Program-made: the position numbers and the translations under genes
In this document: positions 11,726 to 22,878 of the stretch, piece by piece
Layout: every line of letters starts with the position of its first letter
How positions within the stretch are numbered: position 1 is the stretch's first letter
Notes under the pieces: model-generated
Database searches by the model: none
Seen by the model: the letters and a program-made list of their open reading frames with translations, nothing else
Told to the model about the DNA's origin: nothing
NCBI GenBank assembly: GCA_911728455.2
Contig: OU452227.1
Span: forward strand, 17,376,110 to 17,440,109
From: Marthasterias glacialis
Lineage: Eukaryota > Echinodermata > Asteroidea > Forcipulatida > Asteriidae
DNA length: 64,000 bases
Direction: 5' to 3'

Positions 11726-12250
11726 GTATGGGTGGCTAGTGAGTAAAGCCCTCGCCTCTCACCACTGTGGCCTTGGTTTGATTCCCATCTAGGGCCATGT
11801 GAGTAGAGTTGTGCTTTGGTTTTCTCTGGTGCCATGAGGTTTTTTTTCTCCAGGCCTTCCGGTTTTCCTCCCTGCGATAAAATCAAACACTTTGGATCTC
11901 AGGCTGTCATGGGGTTGATGTGGCTGGCTGCCAAAAGCAGGAATGATACTCCTACTTTAGTCCGATTTCCGATTGTTTTGCCCTCATGAAAAATCAGCAA
12001 AATTGTTATTAAATAGCCTGATAAATTGTTATTAAATAGCCTGAAAAGTCAATTAAAGACTATAGCCTAATGTACATGTAGGTCAGCTGTTGTAATCAAT
12101 AAAGTTTTCCTACTCTTTTCCGATTACCAAATACCATGCCTGCAAAAAGCACCTTTACATGCCTGGATTGCCTGCGGCTTGACCACGTTGTAGCCACGTT
12201 CTTCGCAATTTAGGTTTTCAGCTGCGAGTAAGGGTGATTAGCCTCCAAAA
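11726..12250 (+). mobile_element. SINE family D copy, interrupted
   Basis: The tRNA-like head (GGTGGCTAGTGAGTAAAGCC, then GGTTTGATTCCCATCTAGGG) is followed by TTTTCTCCAGGCCTTCCGG and GGTTGATGTGGCTGGCTGCC. About 200 bases of extra sequence intervene before the family ending (CCTGCGGCTTGACC through GTAAGGGTGATTAGCCTCC). Compare 29270-29600. Confidence 0.75.
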
Positions 12251-12689
12251 TATCAAAGTACCAAGCTTAAAAAATCCTTTCGACAACATCCAAAATGTAA
12301 TCACTTCGTACATTTTTTAGCCACTACAAGTAGTGATGTCGCCTTGGGGGGCGGGGTCCTTGCTATGATAGACCTTTAATTAACAACCTATATCCTGTTG
12401 TTAAGTGTGATGCACATGAAATCCATCCATTAAAGTAGAAGGCCTACTTATACTTTATTATAGAACAAAATATGTCATGTTGAGTTGACTGTTGAACACT
12501 GGTTTTAAAATGTTTTGTTTTATTATTGTTTCATTATTAGTAATATGAGTCTTCTGGTCCCCACATAATGTGGAATTTTGACCAAACGAAGTAGCCCCCT
12601 TCTTTGGTGTTGTTGTTGTTGTTGTTGTTTTTTTATTTATTTATTTATTTATTTAGTTTTTGAATTTTTTTTTTTTTTTGGGGGGGGTT
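12251..12689. repeat. AT-rich intron with simple repeats
   Basis: A (GTT)n run and an (ATTT)n run lie at about 12608-12655, followed by T- and G-runs. Nothing coding was seen. Confidence 0.6.
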
Positions 12690-12805
12690 CAGGTCTCAGT
12701 CATGGCACTTGTGTACTTGAGTGAGATGCTTAACCATTGATGCTTTGTCCTTTGGAAGGGACATAAATGTTGTGTAATGCACGTAAAAGAATCTAGTACA
12801 CGTAT
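12690..12805 (+). mobile_element. SINE family C fragment
   Basis: CAGTCATGGCACTTGTGTAC, TTGAGTGAGATGCTTAACC and a CCTTTGGAAGGGACATAAAT tail block, as in other family C copies. Confidence 0.6.
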
Positions 12806-12812
12806 CGTTAAA

Positions 12813-12957
12813 GGGGCTGTGTCGTCATGATTATAGCAGGTCTTTGTGCATGGAAAGATGAACTCTCACCCAGATACTGCACACGCACGCTTGGGACAAA
12901 TCACAATACGCGTAGTAACAGGGTTATTTACTGCTATAATCATGACGACACAGCCCC
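12813..12957. mobile_element. MITE with 27-bp near-perfect terminal inverted repeats
   Basis: Begins GGGGCTGTGTCGTCATGATT (then ATAGCAG) and ends with the exact complement. 145 bp. Interior CATGGAAAGATGAACTCTCA and CCCAGATA blocks are shared with a longer copy at 25440-25640. The left flank is TTAAA; no clear target duplication is visible on the right. Confidence 0.9.
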
Positions 12958-13348
12958 GACACAGAGAAGAGATTTTTTGCCCTGTGTTTCTGGCATGATT
13001 GGCTGTAGATTGCAGTGCAGCACAGTTCCTTGTAATCCTCACAAGGTGCTGTGTATAAATGGTTCTCATAAGTCAAACATACACATCAGTAGCTGAGTAG
13101 CATACCTGTCATAAAAATTAACACTTTGAGATGCCCGTCGGGCGAAAGTGTAGATATTAAAGTACCATGGTGTAAGAACTGCATATTAGTATTGTATTAG
13201 CAAAAAGCCGTAGTGAACGATCAGTGGTATTAACTTAGTGGACAAGTTTTGCCATCTGCCATTTTGCCATCTGGTATCTGCCATTTTTCTATGGTCTTCA
13301 AGATTGAACATTACTACTTCGGTCGCTGGGCCATTTATTTCAATTCTT
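12958..13348. other. Intron sequence, nothing recognised
   Basis: Short stretch with no repeats or coding signal that I could identify. Confidence 0.4.
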
Positions 13349-13588
13349 AAACCATCCCAGCTCCCTGGGGAGTATAAACAACCTGTGCTGCCAAGTATGT
13401 AGCACACCAACCTAAATCAATCACAAGAACCATCTCTGCCCTCACAGGTACCCATTTATCCCTGGGTAGTGGGAAGCAAAGTGTCTTGCTTAAAGATACA
13501 AGTGTTGTGACCTGGATTTGGACCCACATCCAATGACTTAATGAACATGTACACTCAGTGCACTGGACCACTCAGCCGTAACATGCCA
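13349..13588 (-). mobile_element. SINE family C copy
   Basis: The complement of the Leu-like head is visible (GATACAAGTGTTGTGACC, ATTTGGACCCACATCC, CACTGGACCACTCAGCC), with the tail block CAGGTACCCATTTATCCCTG. Confidence 0.75.
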
Positions 13589-13709
13589 ATACCATGAATA
13601 CCAGAAGGTTTGCCATCACTTTCAGGTTCCAGGTGTACCCATAGACTTATTTTCACTTTCTTGAACTTTCCCAAGTCCTTATTATTCACCTACAGTCACA
13701 TAATAGTGT

Positions 13710-16175
13710 GTACATGAAGGTGCAGTGGTTCCTACCCAATTCATGTTGGTTGATTTTGTAGGATTGAGGCAGAAGGCACCCTATTAAACCAAACTCAGAT
13801 TGGTTGATTTATTAGGATTGAGGCAGTAGGCACTCTACACAAACCCATGCTGGTTGATTTTGGAGGATTTAGGCAGTATGCATCCTAGACAACTCATATC
13901 GGTTGATTTTGGAGGATTGAGGCAGTAGGAACCCTACCTAACCCATAGAGGTTGATTTTGGAGGTTTGAGGCAGTAGGTACTGTGACGTGTATTTCTCTA
14001 AACTCTGACCAATATGACAAAATTCAAGTGACGGCCTTTGTTACGATACCTACAGCAATGTGTGTGTGTGTGTGTTCGATCTGCAATTTAATCATATTAA
14101 ACCAAACAATTCTAAACATTTGATTTACAATAATTTCATTAACTGATTGATCCTAATTAATTTGTATTTACAATTATGTTGATTATAAACCTTTACCCCA
14201 AACTATGTGTCAAATTGTGTACCATTCCTGTTTGCCCCAACTCCAAATAATTCAACTTAATCCCAAACTTTAGCCTCGCCTACAATACCATCATTATCCC
14301 GCATACAACTGTACACAACATAACCCGCGTGAATTACTTCTTGACTGCACGCTAGAAACTTGATCACTTTTACAACCAAAATTTTACAGTAATTGCAGCC
14401 CTAAATTCTACAATCCCGGATTCAATGTTGACTTATGCTCATAATCTTTAACTTCAAATGATTCAATTAATACTCACAACATTGGGCGCATTCCAAATAA
14501 GCAAAAATATTGGTTAAGTTTGACTGTGATGCTTGACTCAAAGTACAGGTTTCTGGCAAAAACGATGTACATGTAAAAAACAGCGCCCTCAAGCAGACAA
14601 AAAATACAACTGCGCCTATGACGTCATACTGAATAAATTTAAGTTGTTCGTCAGTAACAGGTACCCTACCCAACCCATATCATTTTATTTTGGAGGATTG
14701 AGGCAGTAGGCATCCTACCCAACCAATAGAGGTTGATTTTAGAGGTTTGAGGCAGTAGGCACCCTACCCAACCAATTTTAGAGGTGTCAGACTGTAGGCA
14801 CCCTACCAAGCCAATAGAGGTTGATTTTAGAGGTTTGAGGCTGTAGGCACAGTACCCAACCAATAGAGGTTGATTTTAAAGGTTTAAGGCAGTAGGCACC
14901 CTACCCAACCAATAGAGGTTGATTTTAAAGGTTTGAGGCAGTAGGCACCCTACCCAACCAATAGAGGTTGATTTTAGAGGTTTGAGGCTGTAGGCACCCT
15001 ACTCAACCAATAGAGGTTGATTTTAGAGGTTTGAGGCAGTAGGCACCCTACCCAACCAATAGAGGTTGATTTTAGAGGTTTGAGGCTGTAGGCACCCTAC
15101 TCAACCAATAGAGGTTGATTTTAGAGGTTTGAGGCAGTAGGCACCCTACCCAACCAATAGAGGTTGATTTTAGAGGTTTGAGGCAGTAGGCACCCTACCC
15201 AACCAATAGAGGTTGATTTTAAAGGTTTGAGGCAGTAGGCACCCTACCCAACCAATAGAGGTTGATTTTAGAGGTTTGAGGCAGTAGGCACCCCACCCAA
15301 CCAATAGAGGTTGATTTCAGAGGTTTGAGGCTGTAGGCACCCTACCCTACCCATATCAGTCGATTTTGTACATTTGTAGGATTGAGGCAGTAGGAACCCT
15401 ACTAAACAAAACTCAAATAGACTGATTTTTAGGTTTGAGGCAGTAGGCACCCTACCCAACCAATAGAGGTTGATTTTAGAGGTTTGAGGCTGTTGGCACC
15501 CTACTCAACCAATAGAGGTTGATTTTAGAGGTTTGAGGCAGTAGGCACCCTACCCAACCAATAGAGGTTGATTTTGGAGGTTTGAGGCTGTAGGCACCCT
15601 ACCCAACCAATAGAGGTTGATTTTAGAGGTTTGGGGCTGTTGGCACCCTACCCAACCAATAGAGGTTGATTTTAGAGGTTTGAGGCTGTAGGCACCCTAC
15701 CCAACCAATAGAGGTTGATTTTAGAGGTTTGAGGCTGTTGGCACCCTACTCAACCAATAGAGGTTGATTTTAAAGGTTTGAGGCAGTAGGCACCCTACCC
15801 AACCAATAGAGGTTGATTTTAGAGGTTTGAGGCAGTAGGCACCCTACCCAACCAATAGAGGTTGATTTTAGAGGTTTGAGGCTGTTGGCACCCTACCCAA
15901 CCAATAGAGGTTGATTTTAAAGGTTTGAGGCAGTAGGCACCCTACCCAACCAATAGAGGTTGATTTTAGAGGTTTGGGGCAGTAGGCACCCCACCCAACC
16001 AATAGAGGTTGATTTTAGAGGTTTGAGGCTGTAGGCACCCTACCCAACCCATATCAGTCGATTTTGTTCATGTGTAGGATTGAGGCAGTAGGAACCCTAC
16101 TAAACAAAACTCAAATAGACTGATTTTTAGGATTGAGGCAGTAGGCACCGTACTAAACAAAACTCAAGTATTTTA
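13710..16175. repeat. 49-bp minisatellite with higher-order structure
   Basis: The core unit is AATAGAGGTTGATTTTAGAG plus GTTTGAGGCAGTAGGCACCC plus TACCCAACC, period 49 (for example 14961, 15010, 15059). Units differ by cagtagg/ctgtagg/ctgttgg and by single bases. Degenerate longer units lie at 13730-13985. A variant block (TAGGATTGAGGCAGTAGGAA, CCCTACTAAACAAAACTCAA) occurs at 15345-15430 and again at 16045-16170, about 700 bases apart. Confidence 0.95.
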
Positions 16176-16804
16176 GAGTTTACAAGCTGTCTCCAGCAGG
16201 GAGTGTCAAAGGGTTAGTGTTAATCTCTCACAATGAGAAGCCATAGTTTTCAAAATGGTTAGAGTAGTGTTTACTAAGTGCACCCTGCAAAATGGATACA
16301 GCAGTCATCATGGGTCAAGAGTCCCAAGTAACTGACTGGAATGGATTGTGCACCATTGATTTATTATACAGAAGGTAGCAGTAAAAAAAAAAACTACTCA
16401 TTGCCTGGCTATGCTGTTGACCCACCTGTCATTTTCACACGTTTGATTGTCTCTACTGGACTTGTTTTCAATACTTTCCATGGAAGTTGTACTTAAAGTT
16501 TATATCACAAGAAGTAATTAAATTTGAAGCCTGGACTGTAGTGACGTGATGTCCACAGGCAAAAGTCTTACCGCATAAAGGATGCGTGTTATTATCTATA
16601 AAAACAAATCAAGCTTGGCATTCATCGCTGACACTTGACAGAGGTATTTTGCTTCGTCTGTAGGGGAGCATAAAATGAAATCAGCATTGGCATTTATCGT
16701 CGATAATGTGGCTTTTGCCTGTCTTTAGTTTTAAAGCAAAAAGCCATAACGTAACATAAAAATTACGACTTAAAAGGCGCTATTCCATCAAGGTCATAGC
16801 ACAC
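16176..16804. other. Intron sequence, nothing recognised
   Basis: No repeat or coding signal that I could identify. Confidence 0.4.
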
Positions 16805-17245
16805 ATGATAGAAATTAACCTGGATAAAGATGAGTCTTAAGAGCTTTTTGAAAACAGAGATAAACATATTCCCTAATGACAGGAGGAAGATTGTTCCAAA
16901 TCATTAGTTCAACTACACTGACAGTTTTGGGACCCATAATTTTGTTTGCGCAGGGAACATTCAAGTGAGTGATGTCAAGTGTGGACCGAAGGAAACGGGG
17001 AAGAGTGCAATATGGCAGTAAAGTGGAGGAGTAGTTTTGTTGAAGCATTTATAAACAAAGAGTTTAAAATGAATCCTTTGTCTACTCAGTAGCCAGTGAA
17101 GTTCCCTGAGTGATGGGGTAATATGTTCTTTCAAGAATGTAGAACGTACCGAATGAGCTGCACTATTCTGTAATCTTTGAACTCTGTCCAATTCATATGA
17201 CGTAGCATCAGATAAAAGAAGATGCCATAATCAGTAGACCCCCAG
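16805..17245 (-). mobile_element. Non-LTR retrotransposon (CR1/L2-like) reverse transcriptase C-terminal fragment, decayed
   Basis: Minus-strand frames read LDRVQRLQNSAAHSVR, then KEHITPSLRELHWL, RQRIHFKLFVYKC and, after a frameshift, IWNNLPPVIREYV with a final FQKALKTHLY. This is the order at the end of CR1/L2-type ORF2 proteins (thumb and tail). The piece is out of frame in the middle, and both the polymerase core and the endonuclease are missing, so it is a dead 5'-truncated copy. Confidence 0.88.
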
Positions 17246-17654
17246 AGGTTCATTCAAAGAAAACTTTTCTATCCTGATAAGTTGTTAATCACCTGTGATT
17301 TTCACCCTCTATTTATTACTCACAGACTTCCTTAAAAGCTTATCTGGGAATCCTTTTCAACCAATAATCACACCACTGTAGACTCCAGAATGCTCATTAT
17401 TGCAACATTACCGGACTGTTGAAAGTGCTTAAATTACCCTAAATGTCATGCATTGAAGTCCACTGACATTATTTAGAATTTTAAGTTGTTTTCCTTTCAG
17501 CTTGGTTGTCTGGCAGTATAGTTAAATATCAACCAAAAGTCCTAGAAATAAATGTCAAGTGTCTTTTTATGTAAGTTTGTCTTCACTTAAAGCCCAGAGT
17601 CTTTATTTTTACCTGTATGGTAACACCATGGCTGATTTGTGTAACTTACGGTAA
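17246..17654. other. Intron sequence, nothing recognised
   Basis: No repeat or coding signal that I could identify. Confidence 0.4.
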
Positions 17655-17850
17655 TTCAGGGCATTCAAGTTGGCTCTGTGGTTTCTTTCCCTGCCTTTCA
17701 CCTCTGTGGACTCCGGTTTGAAACCCACCTCAGACCGAAGCCTTGCATGTGGATTGGGTTTCTAGTCCCTACCTGATTATGTGGGTTTTCCTCCCACATC
17801 TAAATCTGACATTTTTCATCACATCTTTTTTTCACTTATCTTTAGGCCTA
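17655..17850 (+). mobile_element. SINE family E copy
   Basis: GTTGGCTCTGTGGTTTCTTT is followed by CCCTGCCTTTCACC, a B-box-like GGTTTGAAACCCACC and CTACCTGATTATGTGGG. Related pieces lie at 44845-44935 (minus) and 58150-58250. Confidence 0.6.
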
Positions 17851-18628
17851 CAGGTTACCTTGCCAATTACTTTGAGGGGTTCTTTGGTGTCATAACCAGA
17901 GATATATTAACAGCACTCACAGACAGGAAATAATGGAACTTTGGCACGCTTTTTCCTGCCATTTATTGCGACTGTATTATGAAGTTCACAGACAGGTTTG
18001 AAAGAAAGTAGCCTAATTGATGTTCATATTTTCTTTGATCACGTGGTGAGGAGGTGGGGGGGAAGCATTCTGTGCAGGGGGTCTTTAGCAGGCCTGGAAT
18101 TGCATCTTTGAGAGGGCGAGGTCATTTTCATTTGGCAAAGGGCACTTCCCTTTGAAAATCTTCAAGTCTAAGAGAAACTTTTGAAACGGCACCAAAGCCC
18201 AAGACCAGGGCAACAGAGGCCATTGCCTCTGTGTAACTCCAGGCCATCTAAAGCCCCCCCCCCCCCCTTAAAACCCATTGAAAAGCAGTTGCATTGAATT
18301 ATTATTTATTTTCCAGTACAGGATAATCTTCCAATTAGTTTGCTCAAGTGGGAGTGTCATAAACCATATCATACTCTCCAAATTTTATATTGCACTCTGC
18401 GTATTGTGAGTTTCATACATCACGCCATGTACATGAACAGTGCAAAATAAGGTTCAAAACTCTGTTTTGATGAGGCAGCATGCAGTTGGCTGGAAGATAA
18501 ACTCGTTATCATCTGCGCGCTTGTTGGCCAGGTGGGATATGGGACGCAGAGGTTCTATACTTTTCTGTATTTCACTCATGACTGTTTGATAACTAGTACC
18601 ATGTTTTTTCAATACTGTGTTAATGAAA
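17851..18628. other. Intron sequence with a C-run
   Basis: A C-run lies near 18256-18267. Nothing else was recognised. Confidence 0.4.
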
Positions 18629-18688
18629 ATTTTCCCCGACCCAAAAAATCATTCAATTTAACACCCGGCTTTTTGGGTCGGGGAAAAT
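18629..18688. repeat. Short inverted repeat (hairpin)
   Basis: ATTTTCCCCGACCCAAAAA pairs with TTTTTGGGTCGGGGAAAAT across a spacer of about 20 bases. Confidence 0.85.
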
Positions 18689-18714
18689 GAAAGATCGGAT
18701 ACATCTGTATTCAA

Positions 18715-18985
18715 TAGTTAAAAGGAGTCACTCAACTTCAACAGTTTATCAGTCAATGATCAAACAAGATCATAAAAGCCAACAGCAAACGTGTGTAGGT
18801 AGAAGAATCTCAACTGAATCTCAAGGTAGCAGAACCTGAATGAGAAGAACAAAATCATGTGTGTATGAAAACGAAATTGAATGCAATATTAGCTAAAACG
18901 AAACCATAGTTTGAATCAAATTTTGCGTGAATTTGAATGCGTGTTAATGAAATGGATTTATTTTCTGATGAAAGATACCGGGAAA
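18715..18985 (+). repeat. Dispersed repeat family K, copy 1
   Basis: Shared blocks with 61435-61780 include AAAAGGAGT.ACTCAA, TCAACAGTTTA, GAAATTGAATGCAAT and GTGAATTT, in the same order and with similar spacing. Confidence 0.6.
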
Positions 18986-19075
18986 ACCTGTATAAAGAAA
19001 TGCTACATGGAGAAAAACTATGTTGTGGTGGAATTATCTCAAACTGAGTCCACTCTTCAAACGATGCGTCAGTGA

Positions 19076-19533
19076 TAGACCGATCCAGTAAGCCCTGCCT
19101 ACTAACGTATTGACCAATCACAGCCTTGACAATGCCACTGAAAGTCCGACAAATGTCCGACACGTTAAAAATCCATTAGAAAATTAAACAAACCGCCACC
19201 ATTGTTCTGACACACAACAGCCCACACAACTTTTGTTAAGTTTAATTTTTCATATTTCTGGTTGTGCAAATCCCACAGCAGTGGTCCTTGTACAGTCATG
19301 TAAAAGTAGTTTAACAGTGTTCCTGTCTGCATTGTTCTTTGGAATTAATACACTGCTCAAAAGGTCACAAAACAAAATTCATACCGTTCATGAAAACCAT
19401 GTACGTATGTGTATCGTATATCTGATACGTGTGGGCCGCAACTGAACCACTGCTACGATCGTGGCAAGAAATTCACACCTTGTGCTGTTGCTAGGCAGTT
19501 GCTAAGGTAGGCGGGACTTAATGGATCAGTCTA
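19076..19533. mobile_element. Family G non-autonomous DNA transposon, complete copy
   Basis: Begins TAGACCGATCCAGTAAGCCC (then TGCCTAC). The complement of its end is TAGACTGATCCATTAAGTCC (then CGCCTAC). 458 bp. Interior blocks match 10746-11073. No transposase frame. Confidence 0.87.
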
Positions 19534-20505
19534 TTGTGAAGTAATTAGTAAGGTTTGATGACTAAATCATGCACGTAGGAACTGGGGGGCGGGCCCCCAC
19601 CTAAAAAGAGAAGAATAGTATATTAAATATTAATTTTAGTACAAAAATGTACTTTTCATTTTTCGTTAAATTGTCCTTAAGCATGGATATTGATTTTTAA
19701 AAATTTGCACTTCATGAACCCTTTAACCTTGAAGGGGGCTGAAATATCTTTTGCTCAAAAGGTGTTTCAGTGAGACTTAAAATGCACTACAGAGCATCAA
19801 GCCTTACAAAAATTTCCCGGGGCCCTTAAGCGGGCCCCGGACCCCACGTCGTACAGGCTTCGCGCTTGCATGCCGTGGACTTCCCATGGAGAGATTTCAT
19901 AAGAGATTTCATTTGTAAATGAAATCAGAGAATGACTAGCAATTGTGCACTGCACTCAATTAGTGACACACATGGGAATGTAGAAACTAAAGAATACCTC
20001 AAAATTCTTGAGGCTGTTTTCTTGTTGGACTAGATGAATAAACATGTCTATAAAGCCTTGTTAGGTTTAGAGGATTAGCATAAGTTAGTTTTGGGATTCT
20101 TTCTAGTTAGTCTTATAAAGGAAACATCTAGAGACTTGGGATTATTCATATTCATTGACAAAAGTACTCTCCTTTGCCATGTGTGTCAATATTTGTCCCT
20201 TTGCTTAATGGTCCTATGAATTGGATATTTTGTCCATTTTCAACTATAAAATATGTACTTATTAACCTATGAATGCAAGTATGTTCAAAATTTATACGAG
20301 GTTTGTATCACCAAAATAACGAAAACTAAAATTAGGGGTGAAACCTGCGCCCCATAAAAGGGGGCAGATTTGTGACATAAACATAGGAACATGTCATCGG
20401 TCGGTGTGTGGCGATCGATACGATTGGTTGTTATATGACATGCAAACTTATGTAAGACGAGAAACACAGTAAAGGGACCACTTTTGAACTGTCACATTAG
20501 CTGTT
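19534..20505. other. Intron sequence, nothing recognised
   Basis: This includes a short GC-rich piece at about 19815-19870 (GGGGCCCTTAAGCGGGCCCC). No gene was recognised. Confidence 0.4.
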
Positions 20506-20835
20506 TTTCTCCAATGGTTGAAAACATTTTGAAGTACCTGAAAACACAATTAGTGTTTCAATATGTGAATGGACTTACAGACTTTCACTGAAAATAAATT
20601 CAGTTGATTGGAGTTGTTAATTTCATTCAAAAAATGGACGGAAAAGGCGGGTAACTTTTTCCGTACATTTTTTATGGAAATTTGAGGACGATTTAAAAAA
20701 TATATATAAAAAAATCAAATGAATCAACTCAAATTATTTTCAGTGTAAGCCTGCATTTCTACTCACATATTGTAACACTTTTGGATGGTGTTTGAGGTAC
20801 CGTACTGAAAGAAAAGTTACAACCATTGGAAAAAT
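20506..20835. repeat. Foldback element, about 330 bp
   Basis: The left arm (CTCCAATGGTTGAAAACA, GAAGTACCTGAAAACAC, CAATATGTGAATGGACTTAC, CACTGAAAATAA) is complementary to the right arm ending ACAACCATTGGAAAAATGG, with indels. Arms are about 100 bases each. Confidence 0.75.
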
Positions 20836-20907
20836 GGATGTTCATGTTGTTAGTTTCTTTAGACAAATCTCTTGATATTTATTATGATTATTATTATTAA
20901 TTTCTGG

Positions 20908-21243
20908 TAATTAAACCAAGGATGCCTCAATAGCAAACTTAATCACTGTAGCTCAGAAGCGTGAGGAAACCTGAAGAAAAGGATGCTTGCTATCTGAACC
21001 AGAAACACCTGGGTAAACCCCTACACTTTCACAATAATTGTTTTGGGTTCTTGAACATGCACTACCCATCCTAGTACATGGGACATGGCTTAATGTCCCA
21101 TCCGAAGGACAAAGCAGCTGTGGTTAAGTGTCTTACTCAAGGAGACAAGTGTTGTGACTGGCGTGGGCGGGATTCAAACCCACGTTCTGTACACTACATA
21201 CAGAACTGAAGTTCGGCAGACTAGACCGCTCGGCCACGACACT
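20908..21243 (-). mobile_element. SINE family C copy, long form
   Basis: On the minus strand it reads a Leu-like head (GTGTCGTGGCCGAGCGGTCT), GGGTTTGAATCCCGCCCACG, CACAACACTTGTCTCC, then the long tail (CCTTCGGATGGGACATTAAG ... CAGTGATTAAGTTTGC). Confidence 0.8.
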
Positions 21244-21270
21244 TCACATTTGGCATTTGTTATATGGAAA

Positions 21271-21411
21271 ATACCGTCAAGGTGTATTGTTGCTGATTGC
21301 AACACTACTAAAGATGGTTTCAGTCTGCACAGATTCCCATCAGATCCAAAATACTGATGAATTTGGACGGCTGCAGTGAAACATACCAGAGCTAAATGGC
21401 CAGGAATGTGC
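21271..21411 (+). pseudogene. Decayed THAP-domain coding fragment
   Basis: The + frame reads IPSRCIVADCNTTKDGFSLH and RFPSDPKY, then two adjacent TGA stops, then in the same frame IWTAAVKHTRAKWPG. This is the order of the first two-thirds of a THAP zinc finger: a Cys pair, the F..FP.DP strand and the W...V..TR..W segment. The distal His/Cys ligands are not recognisable. The stops would be single-base changes of arginine codons. THAP domains occur in host DNA-binding proteins and in P-element or Kolobok-type transposases. No transposase remnant follows, so the source is open. Confidence 0.8.
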
Positions 21412-22596
21412 ATTGTTACTGCATGTGCATTGTCATTCAGTGCCAAAGTCCATGTCATGAAAGCGCGCCACCAGGCAATATCAAAACAGATAATACAAAT
21501 TTTAAGGGTCAAATTAAAAGGTAATAACCCTTTGAACAGACTCATAAAAATAGTAAGAATTATGTTTTTTTAATATCAAACCTTATATTAACCCCCAAAA
21601 GTACCACTTCATAGGACGTTTAAATCAACCCAGTTTTGACTTCAGTCAAAGCTGGGCTTACAGGCTTAACCGTTAACAGATTTACCAATAATCATATATA
21701 TGGTTTAATAAAATCCAATGAATTATGGAAATATTTATAAGCCAGGAAGTTCATTTTTTTGTTGGAGATTAGGTTTATTTCATTGATTGAAGATGCATCG
21801 TAGTGGGGGGGTTTGTCAGTGGGACCAATTTGGTGGGGTGCCGAGACCCATGCTAAGGCTTTCACTTCAACAGCTTAACCTACTTAAAATTTAGAACCTG
21901 TTTGTGAAACACTTGGACTTGCTTATCAGGGACTATTTCGCTTTTCTTTTTTTTCCCCTCAGATTTATGTTAAACCCTTGATTGCAGTGGTTTGTGCATG
22001 AGGCCCTTAGGCTAATGTGAAATTTGCAATTCTTATTGTCAATTTAGCAGGAACATAGAGACTAATTCAACAAATGGACTTAGAGGTGCATAATAACAAA
22101 CTTGCCTTGAAAAGATAAAAATGTATTTTTGAGTCTGTTATTGGCAATTTGTTTTCTTACTAAGTAGGTAGGGAATTGTAAAGATCTGGTTACAAATTAT
22201 AACAAAATTTATGAGCCATAACAAAACAGATAAGCCCATGCTTGGTGAATGTTTTATAGATAGTGACTGTAGTATAGACTATGATTGCAAAGCATCAAAC
22301 GGGAAATATAAAAACCTGGGGATGTGTTTTTATGGGCAGAGAAACCTGAGTGTTGTTACATTAAACATTTCAAATTAGCTGTTATCGAATATTATCGATT
22401 TTGTCATCTGCGCGTCTTTTGCTTGTCTACTGTCTGGAGCCATGGATTGGAAACTATCACTAATATGCAAGTAATTGTCTACGTTTTATCAGCTTCATTC
22501 TGAACTCTGCTTTTTCACTCTGTAAAGATGCCTTAATTACTGTCAGGGAGGAGGTGAGGGGGTATATCTGCAAACACACATTCTCTAAATCAGAAA
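21412..22596. other. Intron sequence, nothing recognised
   Basis: AT-rich; no repeat or coding signal that I could identify. Confidence 0.4.
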
Positions 22597-22682
22597 TGTC
22601 ATCAAATAAGACATTCGATACAATCAAATAAGACATTTGATGACATCAAATAAGACATTCGATGTAATCAAATAAGACATGA
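22597..22682. repeat. 22-bp tandem repeat, four units
   Basis: ATCAAATAAGACATTCGATA-type units start at 22601, 22623, 22645 and 22667. Confidence 0.9.
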
Positions 22683-22878
22683 ATTGTCCCTGATGGAGCT
22701 GTATATTTTCACTTTTCTCAAATTTCCTGAGGCATACTGCAATCATTTCTGATCAGATTTTGTAGGTATGTCTCCAAAAATATTTTGCCATGAAAGTGTA
22801 AAACTTTGCATGGTGGGGGAAGTGAAAAAAATAGCTAGTTTGTGATTGACAACCATGGAAGAATTTTTAAAACCTCTG

